DNA of 10,821 nucleotides from NCBI GenBank assembly GCA_003646995.1, contig QMLZ01000084.1, positions 1 to 10,821 of the forward strand, in the 5' to 3' direction. The notes under the pieces were generated by a model. The model was not told where the DNA came from, searched no databases, and worked only from the letters and a program-made list of their open reading frames with translations. A program made the translations under genes and the position numbers. This document shows positions 1-5,792 of the stretch, piece after piece. Position 1 is the stretch's first letter, and the number at the start of each line of letters is the position of its first letter. Source of the DNA: Deltaproteobacteria bacterium (lineage in GTDB: Bacteria > Desulfobacterota > DSM-4660 > Desulfatiglandales > Desulfatiglandaceae).

Positions 1-224
1 GTCACTTCTGCCTCGTTCAGCTCGGCATAAGGTAGTAGGCATTGTCGTATGGCTTCTCCGTAAACAAGTACTGTGCAGCTACTTTAGCCCCCAGGCCCAC
101 AACCCTCCTTCGCGCCGGTGAGCTCCAATCGCTCCCTTAACGTTTCGAGTAGGGTTTCTGAAGTATTAACCTCTAACTCCGCGGGCTCACCATTCACCCT
201 AAGTTCTACTTTCAGTTGGTCCAT
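1..224 (-). pseudogene. [2Fe-2S] small subunit of a xanthine oxidase-family Mo enzyme, interrupted by TAA; 3' end outside window
   Basis: Reading from the ATG at 224, the product begins MDQLKVELRVNGEPAEL and reaches TGAKEGCGPGG. This is the plant-ferredoxin-type domain that carries electrons between the Mo site and FAD. The family motif is CxxxxCGxGxCGxC. Here C42, G43 and G45 are present, but codon 47, where the third cysteine belongs, is TAA (84-86). The same frame then continues without another stop as SSCTVLVYGEAIRQCLLP up to the window edge, which is clear family sequence containing the next cysteine (C50). The gene therefore looks like one nonsense lesion in an otherwise intact frame, or a sequence error. 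The start overlaps the stop of the FAD-subunit gene (TGATG), and a GGAAGGGG ribosome site lies 7 bases upstream. Stop recoding is unlikely because other genes here (VOC, hyuB, yqeB) end normally with TAA. Confidence 0.8.
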
Positions 225-1168
225 CACTTTGCCCCTTCCATCACCTTATTAACTAAACGTTCGGCCAGGACGCTAACCATCCTTTTCCTGTATTCCCGAT
301 CGAGCACTGTATTGTTAACAGGTTTCACCTGGTCAAGCACGGTTTTCACTGCTTGTTCCACCTTTTCCTTTGTTGGTTCTTTTACTTCAACTGAGATGGG
401 TTTCGGTCCAATTGCCCCTACCGCCAATTTGCCCGTACCTTCAGCATAAGAAAAAGCGACGCCCAAGAGAGGGTAGTCAATTGAGCAGCGCACACGCAGC
501 TTTTCGTAACCTCCAATTGTTTTCCTCTTTGGAACAAATATCGAGGTCAGGATTTCACCCGGTTGAACATTAAAGGGCGCTTCACCCTTGTTGGTGTAAA
601 GATCTTCTAGGCTGGTTCGTCTGAGGCCATCGGGGCCATGAAGCTCTACCTCTGCAGACAAGGTGAGGAGACTGGGAGCATTGTCGCTGCAATAGTTTGC
701 AAAGCAGACCTTTGCACCGGGGACCGCATTGCAGTGCTCGCCGCCCATTTTCAGGCAAAAGCCCTTGGACCTGCGCCAGAATTCCGATTGGTTATAAAAA
801 AGGCACCTGGCATTCTGAAGCAAGTTGCCGCCTATCGTGCCCCTCATTTGCAAGGTCTCGCATGAGGTTGCTTCCAATGAGGAGGCTAGGGCGGGAAAAA
901 GATCCATGACAGTCTTGTCTTGCTTTAGATCAAAGAGTCGTACTTCACTGCCGATCCTGATCCATTCTCCTTTGTCCTCGACCTGACCCAGGGAATCGAT
1001 GCCTTTCAGATCTATCACAGCTGCAGGCTTTTCAAGTCCAAGCTTCATCCTGGGAACTAGGTCGGTACCCCCGCTAAGGTAAACTGCATTCCCCTTGAAT
1101 TCCCTGTAAAGTTGAACTGCTTCGTTGACATTGTTCGGTCTCTTATATTCAAATTTCGAGGATATCAC
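224..1168 (-). CDS. FAD-binding medium subunit with an extra [4Fe-4S] insert (4-hydroxybenzoyl-CoA reductase beta type)
   Basis: This 314-residue protein is the flavin subunit of a molybdenum hydroxylase/reductase. Its FAD-binding motifs are LSGGTDLVPRMK (residues 31-42) and TIGGNL (111-116), followed by the usual C-terminal CO-dehydrogenase flavoprotein domain. Between about 121 and 160 lies an insert absent from most family members, with cysteines at 122, 138, 146 and 155 (spacing 16-8-9). From memory, these are the residues that bind the additional [4Fe-4S] cluster in the HcrB subunit of Thauera 4-hydroxybenzoyl-CoA reductase. A further cysteine sits at 160. The start is GTG at 1168, overlapping the large-subunit stop (GTGA), with a perfect AAGGAGG 6 bases upstream. 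The subfamily is well supported, but the substrate is not: other anaerobic Mo enzymes may carry the same insert. Confidence 0.9.
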   Translation of the reverse strand: MISSKFEYKRPNNVNEAVQLYREFKGNAVYLSGGTDLVPRMKLGLEKPAAVIDLKGIDSLGQVEDKGEWIRIGSEVRLFDLKQDKTVMDLFPALASSLEATSCETLQMRGTIGGNLLQNARCLFYNQSEFWRRSKGFCLKMGGEHCNAVPGAKVCFANYCSDNAPSLLTLSAEVELHGPDGLRRTSLEDLYTNKGEAPFNVQPGEILTSIFVPKRKTIGGYEKLRVRCSIDYPLLGVAFSYAEGTGKLAVGAIGPKPISVEVKEPTKEKVEQAVKTVLDQVKPVNNTVLDREYRKRMVSVLAERLVNKVMEGAK

Positions 1169-3447
1169 GACTTCCCTCCTTTTTTCGCAGCATCAAGGGC
1201 CTTGAGGACCCGATCGGGAGTAAGTGGGAACTCATTAAAGGGCACGCCGAAGGCATTGTGAACCGCACAGGCCACCGCACTATATGCGTTCATGCGGGTA
1301 GTGAGTCCTCCTTCCTTGGCTCCGAAGGGTCCCTCTGGGTCGTTAGAGCGGACTATTACAGGTTCAATTTCGGGTGAATCACAGGCAAGTGGAACCTTGT
1401 ATTCAAGGAAATCGGGATTCAGCAACCACCCATCGCTCCATTTGTTCTCTTCCATAATGACCCCGACCCCGGCCTGGACCACAGAGCCTTCGATTTGTCC
1501 TTCCACAGCCATGGTATTGATTGGGTTCCCACAGTCATGTGCTGCGACAAACCGTGGAATGCGTATCTGTCCCGTCTCCTTGTCTACAGTTACCTCTGCC
1601 ACAGAGCATCCAAAGGAGTAAGTTCCGGCCATTTGTCCATAAGGCCTCTTAACCCACTCCCTTTGAAAGTCGATTTTCGGCATATAGGCACCGGTGCCCG
1701 TTATGGGCTTTCCTCGGAAAAAAGCCTCTCGGATAATCCATCTCGTCGGCATGGTCTTAGAAGGATCTGACTTAGATATGACCATGCGATCCTTTAAATC
1801 AAGGTCTTCTACCGGTAAATTCATCTTTTCCGAAGCGATGGTCAATATCTGGCGCTTGGCATCTTCACAGGCCCGTTTTACTGCATTGCATCCCACAAAT
1901 GCGGCAGCTTGAGAATATGCTCCAGGGTCAAGATTAGTTGTTTCGGTATCGGCGTTGACGATATTGATATCTTCCACAGGAATTCCGAGTACCTCTGAGG
2001 CAATCTGGACCGCCATGGACTCGTTACCCATCCCCGTATCAACGATTCCGGTGACAATTGTGGCCTGTCCGTCGTCATTTAATTTCACATAGCAGGCAGA
2101 GCCTGACCTGAATCCCATGGGAAAGCCGCACATTATGGCAACGCATCCCATGCCAAGCCCCTCTCCTTCCCGAACGCTGGCAGCTTTGGTCTTCCAGTTG
2201 GCATGTTCTGCTGCCCGACGTATAGGTTCTTCAAGCCCACCACTGATAATCACAGATTTAGTTGCTGTTTCTTCCCCGACCTTGATGGCGTTTTTCAGCC
2301 TTATCTCCATCGGGTCTATTCCCAATTCCTGGGCAATCATGTCCAGCTGCATTTCGTTGCCGCATAAGAAGGCTCTGCCATGGGCTCCATACATGCCCCT
2401 TATGCCCTTGTTGGTAATGACTCGGTATCCGTTGTAACGGACGTTCTTGAACCGATAAGCTTCTTCATACACATAATAAGGGATGGAGGTGGCAATTGGG
2501 CCGGTACTGCTATACGCCCCACCGTCGTAAATGACGCGGAATTCCTTGGCCACGATGGTACCGTCTTTCTTGACTCCTGTTTTGATGGTAGTTTTTATGT
2601 CATGCACTTGCCTAGTGCAAGTGGCATTCTCTTCTCGGGTCAGGACCAACTTGACCGGGCGTCCCGTTTTTATGGACAGCAGGGAAGTTACAAGGTCTCC
2701 GGGCGAGACTTCAGAGCGGGAGCCGAAGTGACCCCCGATATTAATATGCCGTACGCGAACTTTATTTAGAGGCATTCTAAGCAAATTGGACAGGGCCTTG
2801 GCCCTGACATGCGGTCCGGCATTAGGAACCCATAGATCCAAGTAGCCGTTTGCATATGAGGCTACCACGGCATATGGTTCGAGTGTAGCATACGCCTCGC
2901 CAGCTGCCTGGAACGTATCTTCGCGCACCAAATCCGCTTTGGCAAAGGCATCGTCAACATCACCAACTTCAATGTGGACATGAATATTGATGTTATTGGG
3001 GTATTGCTCGTGAATAAGGGGGGCGCCATCCTTCATAGCTTCTTCAGGATCAAAAACAGCGGGCAGCGGTTCGTATTCTACTTTAATCAAATCAAGGGCT
3101 TCCAAGGCCGTTTCTTCGTCTATTGCCGCGACCCCCGCCACGTCCTCGCCCACGTATCGGACCTTATCAATAGCTATCATGGGGTGATCCTGAGTATATT
3201 TAAAGACCCCCCACCTTACACCATAAGTGTCGGCCCCTGTAACAACAGCCTTGACACCGGGTAGCTTAAGGGCCTTGGAGGTGTCAATATTAAGTATTTT
3301 TGCGTGAGGGTAAGGACTCCGTAAGACCTTTGCACAAAGCATCCTGGGAAGCTTTAGATCAGCTGTGTACATCGCCCTTCCCGTCACCTTGGCCAAGCTG
3401 TCGGTTCTTACCATTCGGCTGCCTATTATGCTATGCTCCTTTTCCAT
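1165..3447 (-). CDS. Molybdopterin-binding large subunit, xanthine oxidase family, with atypical active-site residues
   Basis: This 760-residue protein, a normal length for the family, should bind the Mo-pterin cofactor and the substrate. An aldehyde oxidase/xanthine dehydrogenase hammerhead domain fills about residues 15-130 (VTGRAMYTADLKLPRMLCAK). The Mo-binding domains follow, with GGHFGSR (238-244), IRGMYGAHGR (349-358) and a C-terminal GPFGAKEGGL (706-715). Two normally invariant positions differ. The GQG motif whose Gln contacts the Mo oxo group reads TGMG (Met473), and the GxGE catalytic glutamate near the C-terminus is Leu715, although Glu712 is close by. The chosen ATG at 3447 begins the conserved region and has AGAAGGG 6 bases upstream. 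The open frame extends 74 codons further to 3669, but that part resembles nothing familiar and overlaps the promoter. The gene leads the Mo-enzyme operon. Confidence 0.9.
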   Translation of the reverse strand: MEKEHSIIGSRMVRTDSLAKVTGRAMYTADLKLPRMLCAKVLRSPYPHAKILNIDTSKALKLPGVKAVVTGADTYGVRWGVFKYTQDHPMIAIDKVRYVGEDVAGVAAIDEETALEALDLIKVEYEPLPAVFDPEEAMKDGAPLIHEQYPNNINIHVHIEVGDVDDAFAKADLVREDTFQAAGEAYATLEPYAVVASYANGYLDLWVPNAGPHVRAKALSNLLRMPLNKVRVRHINIGGHFGSRSEVSPGDLVTSLLSIKTGRPVKLVLTREENATCTRQVHDIKTTIKTGVKKDGTIVAKEFRVIYDGGAYSSTGPIATSIPYYVYEEAYRFKNVRYNGYRVITNKGIRGMYGAHGRAFLCGNEMQLDMIAQELGIDPMEIRLKNAIKVGEETATKSVIISGGLEEPIRRAAEHANWKTKAASVREGEGLGMGCVAIMCGFPMGFRSGSACYVKLNDDGQATIVTGIVDTGMGNESMAVQIASEVLGIPVEDINIVNADTETTNLDPGAYSQAAAFVGCNAVKRACEDAKRQILTIASEKMNLPVEDLDLKDRMVISKSDPSKTMPTRWIIREAFFRGKPITGTGAYMPKIDFQREWVKRPYGQMAGTYSFGCSVAEVTVDKETGQIRIPRFVAAHDCGNPINTMAVEGQIEGSVVQAGVGVIMEENKWSDGWLLNPDFLEYKVPLACDSPEIEPVIVRSNDPEGPFGAKEGGLTTRMNAYSAVACAVHNAFGVPFNEFPLTPDRVLKALDAAKKGGKS

Positions 3448-3519
3448 GAGATTCCCTTCTTTGCTGTTTTTAATTGAAGACCTAGTGCTAACTAATACCA
3501 ATTCCTCCGACCGTCCGCG

Positions 3520-3534
3520 TGGCTCAGAGAGCCA
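3520..3534. promoter_or_regulatory. Inverted repeat, possible operator in the Mo-operon leader
   Basis: TGGCTC-AGA-GAGCCA is a perfect 6-base inverted repeat with a 3-base centre. It lies about 20-35 bases downstream of the predicted Mo-operon transcription start, where a bound repressor would block elongation. It could instead be a small RNA hairpin. No regulator is assigned. Confidence 0.35.
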
Positions 3535-3561
3535 TGGTTTCAGATTAAGCAGCAAATTGTT

Positions 3562-3590
3562 CTTATAGCAAATGTGAAAAATCTGATCAA
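3562..3590 (-). promoter_or_regulatory. Sigma-70 promoter candidate for the Mo-enzyme operon
   Basis: On the minus strand, TTGATC (3590-3585, 4 of 6 to consensus) and TATAAG (3567-3562, 5 of 6) are separated by exactly 17 bases. The -10 box is preceded by TGC, giving an extended -10. The predicted start of transcription is near 3555, which leaves a leader of about 108 bases before the ATG at 3447. Its position also argues against translation starting at 3669. Confidence 0.5.
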
Positions 3591-3661
3591 CGCTAAAATC
3601 AGGAGCCATACTGTAACCATGTGGTATGAAACCATTTGCTCGCTTTCCCAGTTTGTCCCCC

Positions 3662-3676
3662 CCCCTCATATAGGGG
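3662..3676. promoter_or_regulatory. Inverted repeat CCCCT-N5-AGGGG
   Basis: A perfect 5-base inverted repeat with an AT-rich CATAT centre lies about 110 bases upstream of the VOC start codon and about 70 bases upstream of the Mo-operon -35 box. It could serve either promoter as an activator or repressor site. It is short enough to be chance. Confidence 0.25.
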
Positions 3677-3741
3677 AATGACCTTTTTCTCTAGGTGTGT
3701 TAAAGAGTCTCCTAGATTTGCATATGTTTCCAATGTGGATG

Positions 3742-3754
3742 GAGTCAATGACTC
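3742..3754. promoter_or_regulatory. Inverted repeat GAGTCA-A-TGACTC, possible operator for the VOC-M24 genes
   Basis: This 13-base near-palindrome has perfect 6-base arms around a single A. It sits just upstream of the AAGGAGG ribosome site (3764-3770) of the VOC gene. The spacing suits a dimeric winged-helix repressor overlapping the start of transcription. No regulator gene is in view. Confidence 0.35.
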
Positions 3755-3775
3755 TCAGCTTGGAAGGAGGCCGGA

Positions 3776-4210
3776 ATGAAGGTAAACAAGATCGATCATA
3801 TATGTGTAGCGGTCAAGGACTTAGCGCATGCTAGGGAGGTATGGGAGCCGGTGCTGGGAAAATTCAAGCCCGACGATGAGTATGTGGATGAGCGAGAGAA
3901 AATAAAGGTTGCCAGGTACTGGATAGGGGAGGTGGGCTTTGAGCTTATGGAGTCTACGTCCCCAGACGGGGAGGTGGCAAAGTTCATTGAGAAAAGAGGC
4001 GAAGGGATTATGCTTATAAGCTTCAATGTAGACAATACGCGTGAGGCGGTGAGAGAGCTTCGGGACAAAGGATATCCATTTATTCCCGACTCTCGTGGGC
4101 AAATAGCAAGGCCTTTCCGGAAATGCGAGTTCGCCTTTATTCATCCCAAGAAGTTAAATGGGGTCTTGACTGAAATAATTGACTATAAATGGCAAGAACT
4201 GAAAAAGTAA
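3776..4210 (+). CDS. VOC-family protein resembling methylmalonyl-CoA epimerase, lacking a metal-ligand histidine
   Basis: This 144-residue protein has the full methylmalonyl-CoA epimerase/glyoxalase layout: IDHICVAV at the N-terminus (His8), ELMESTSPDGEVAKFIEKRGEG in the middle (Glu56 at the position of the second ligand), and HPKKLNGVLTEII near the C-terminus (Glu133, the usual last ligand and base). In true epimerases the GEG motif continues as HH with a metal-binding His. Here it reads GEGIMLISF, with Met79-Leu80 in place of the two histidines, so the normal four-ligand site cannot form. An AAGGAGG ribosome site 5 bases upstream fixes the start. It is the first plus-strand gene after the divergent region, with M24 and hyuAB genes beyond. 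It probably acts on a pathway intermediate, perhaps a CoA ester, but ordinary epimerase activity is doubtful. Confidence 0.85.
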   Translation: MKVNKIDHICVAVKDLAHAREVWEPVLGKFKPDDEYVDEREKIKVARYWIGEVGFELMESTSPDGEVAKFIEKRGEGIMLISFNVDNTREAVRELRDKGYPFIPDSRGQIARPFRKCEFAFIHPKKLNGVLTEIIDYKWQELKK

Positions 4211-4288
4211 TCTGACGTGCAATGGGTAGAGGCCCATGAGGTACTTGACAGTATAAATGAGCAATTGGTAAAGGAGGAGAGACTTGTT

Positions 4289-4372
4289 GTGAGAAGTACC
4301 AAACGGGTCGGTTATCTCCCAGACATCTTGCTAATATGTGTCAGGCCAAAAGAGAAAAGGATAGAGGGTTAG
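4289..4372 (+). CDS. Possible small ORF (27 residues), unrecognised
   Basis: A good ribosome site, AAAGGAGG (4270-4277), lies between the VOC and M24 genes. The nearest usable start is GTG at 4289, 11 bases beyond it, giving a short product beginning MRSTKRVGYLPDILLIC and ending at TAG (4370-4372). The same frame is open back to the VOC stop (4208-4210), so a 51-residue version from GTG at 4217 is also possible, but that start has no clear ribosome site. No family is recognised. The ribosome site is the main argument for coding, and the length is within what chance allows. Confidence 0.25.
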   Translation: MRSTKRVGYLPDILLICVRPKEKRIEG

Positions 4373-4403
4373 GGAACGCTTTGTAGATGAACCCTATGGT
4401 ACC

Positions 4404-5600
4404 ATGCCAAGGTTTTCAGTACCACAACGCGAACTAGAGAAGAGGATATCGGAACTCCAAGGAAGGCTCCAGTCATCAAATGCTGATGGAGCCTTTTTGG
4501 CCCAAAGAACGGATATATATTACTTTTCCGGCCGCGATGATCCTGATTATATGTTTGTCCCTTCGGAAGGACAGGCATCAGTATTTTTTCTTGACAAGGA
4601 AGTACCGAATAATAAGGCACTAACTCCCTACGATACCTATTTTGTAACCGGACCCGCTGGGATAAGAAAGGCTTTAACATCCAAACACCGCGTGGGTCGG
4701 TCACGAATAGGCCTGGAACTGGATGTCGTTTCTTTTCTGGAGAGTGGAAGATACAAGGACCTATTTGAAGATAGTGAGATCTTTGATGTTTCTCCTTTGA
4801 TATTGGGTCAAAGGGCTGTAAAGTCGTTGTGGGAACTGGAAGTGATGAGACAAGCTGCAGGCATCACAGCCCAGGTGTTTGAGGCCATAAGATCCTTCAT
4901 ACAACCTGGGATGACTGAAATGGAGCTTTCCGCCGAGGCTGAAGCCCATGCTCAAGTACTTGGTGATTCGCTCATAGATATTAGGGTAAGGGATTATAAG
5001 ACCGAAGGATATCCGTGGCATGTCCTCAGCGGACCAAACGGTGGAATGATTGGACTACTTGATTCACCTGCAAGCGGTAAAGGAACTTCAGCTGCATTTC
5101 CTTGTGGCGCCAGCCAGAAAAGGATTATTACCCACGAACCGATCATGGTAGATTTTACTTACAATCTGGGCGGGTACCATATTGACGAAACAAGGATGTT
5201 TTCCATAGGCTCAATGCCCGAGGAGGCCATGAGGGCATCAGAAGCTGCTATTGAAATTCACAATCATATCCTGGAATATGTCAGCCCGGGAATAAAGGCA
5301 GGAGATATTTTTGATTACTCAGTGGCTAAGGCCAACCGGTTGGGATATGGAAATACGTATCTCGGGCCGGAAGGATACCAGGTCAGTTTTGTGGGTCACG
5401 GCATAGGGGCGGAGCTCATTGAATGGCCGTTATTGGCCAAGGGACGGGATGATGTGCTTGAGCCGGGAATAACCTTTGCTCTTGAGCCCAAAATCGTATT
5501 TGAGGATCGGTTTATCGCTGGAGTGGAAAGTGTCGTGTTGGTTACGGAAACAGGGTGTGAGCTGATTAGCAAGGTACCGGTGGAGGTGTTTATATGCTAG
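4404..5600 (+). CDS. M24 (creatinase/Xaa-Pro aminopeptidase fold) metallohydrolase-like protein
   Basis: This 398-residue protein has an N-terminal creatinase-type domain (about 1-135) and a C-terminal pita-bread domain. All five dinuclear metal ligands of M24 enzymes are present: Asp250 (MVDF), Asp261 (HIDETR), His332 (GHGIG), Glu361 (LEPK) and Glu375 (GVES). The SGPNG motif is at 209-213. Two histidines that normally bind substrate or shuttle protons appear lost: the PH motif before the first Asp reads PCGAS (Cys234), and the VHE after GHGIG reads LIE (Ile339). It is therefore probably not an ordinary Xaa-Pro peptidase. Creatinase-like, DMSP-lyase-like or other C-N or C-S cleaving roles are possible. 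ATG 4404 is the only start in the open frame (stop at 4370-4372 in another frame, 4362-4364 in this one). No strong ribosome site precedes it. The context with hyuAB suggests amide or guanidine-type catabolism, as inference. Confidence 0.85.
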   Translation: MPRFSVPQRELEKRISELQGRLQSSNADGAFLAQRTDIYYFSGRDDPDYMFVPSEGQASVFFLDKEVPNNKALTPYDTYFVTGPAGIRKALTSKHRVGRSRIGLELDVVSFLESGRYKDLFEDSEIFDVSPLILGQRAVKSLWELEVMRQAAGITAQVFEAIRSFIQPGMTEMELSAEAEAHAQVLGDSLIDIRVRDYKTEGYPWHVLSGPNGGMIGLLDSPASGKGTSAAFPCGASQKRIITHEPIMVDFTYNLGGYHIDETRMFSIGSMPEEAMRASEAAIEIHNHILEYVSPGIKAGDIFDYSVAKANRLGYGNTYLGPEGYQVSFVGHGIGAELIEWPLLAKGRDDVLEPGITFALEPKIVFEDRFIAGVESVVLVTETGCELISKVPVEVFIC

Positions 5601-5602
5601 CA

Positions 5603-5688
5603 TTAGGTTCAAGGCTCAAGGCTTAAGGCCAAAGGGAAACCACGTTTTCCATGTGCTTATGCCTAATGCCTAAAGCCTGACGCCTGGC
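5603..5688. repeat. Inverted array of GCCT heptads forming a long imperfect hairpin
   Basis: The right arm has four tandem 7-base units: GCCTAAT, GCCTAAA, GCCTGAC and GCCTGGC (5661-5688). The left arm (5603-5629) carries the same type of unit in reverse: read on the other strand it gives GCCTTAA, GCCTTGA, GCCTTGA and a diverged copy. The arms can fold around an inner GGAAAC-CAC-GTTTTCC. A T-rich stretch (ATTTTT, 5695-5700) follows, so it might also weaken transcription between the M24 gene and hyuA. The architecture suggests a dispersed REP-like element, which cannot be confirmed from one copy. Confidence 0.6.
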
Positions 5689-5738
5689 GCTTATATTTTT
5701 CTGCTATCCAGCAAGCGAGGGGAGAGCACCTATATAAC

Positions 5739-5753
5739 TTGCACAATCATTGC
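5739..5753 (+). promoter_or_regulatory. Possible sigma-54 (-24/-12) promoter for hyuAB
   Basis: TTGCAC-AATCA-TTGC matches the sigma-54 consensus TGGCAC-N5-TTGC in spacing and at every defined base except one. That mismatch falls in the important GG of the -24 element. Transcription would start near 5765, leaving a leader of about 28 bases to the hyuA ATG at 5793. No enhancer-binding activator gene is in the window. Confidence 0.3.
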
Positions 5754-5792
5754 GTAGACCAAGGAAGCGCGATTTCAATTAGGGAGGTTTCC

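Larger units (their letters stand above)
3448..3775. promoter_or_regulatory. Divergent intergenic control region
   Basis: These 328 bases separate the start codons of the minus-strand Mo-enzyme operon and the plus-strand VOC gene. They hold a sigma-70 promoter candidate for the Mo operon and three perfect short inverted repeats, listed separately. A smaller palindrome, ACCA-TG-TGGT, lies at 3616-3625, and AACCAT recurs shortly after it. No regulator gene is visible in the window. A plus-strand promoter for the VOC gene must lie here, but no convincing -35/-10 pair was found. Confidence 0.6.

Noticed and set aside
84..86. Stop-codon readthrough or selenocysteine at the [2Fe-2S] cysteine position.
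   Set aside because: The codon is TAA, not TGA, and TAA serves as a normal stop for other genes here. A nonsense mutation or base error is simpler.
3448..3669. A 74-codon upstream extension of the Mo large-subunit frame to an ATG at 3669.
   Set aside because: It shows no family similarity, covers the predicted promoter and has no good start context. The ATG at 3447 has a ribosome site and begins the conserved domain.
4245..4273. A sigma-70 promoter starting with the perfect TTGACA at 4245-4250.
   Set aside because: No -10 box with more than 3 of 6 matches lies 16-18 bases downstream.
5739..5792. An 18-codon upstream extension of hyuA.
   Set aside because: The added residues are not family-like, and the ATG at 5793 has an AGGGAGG ribosome site at the right distance.
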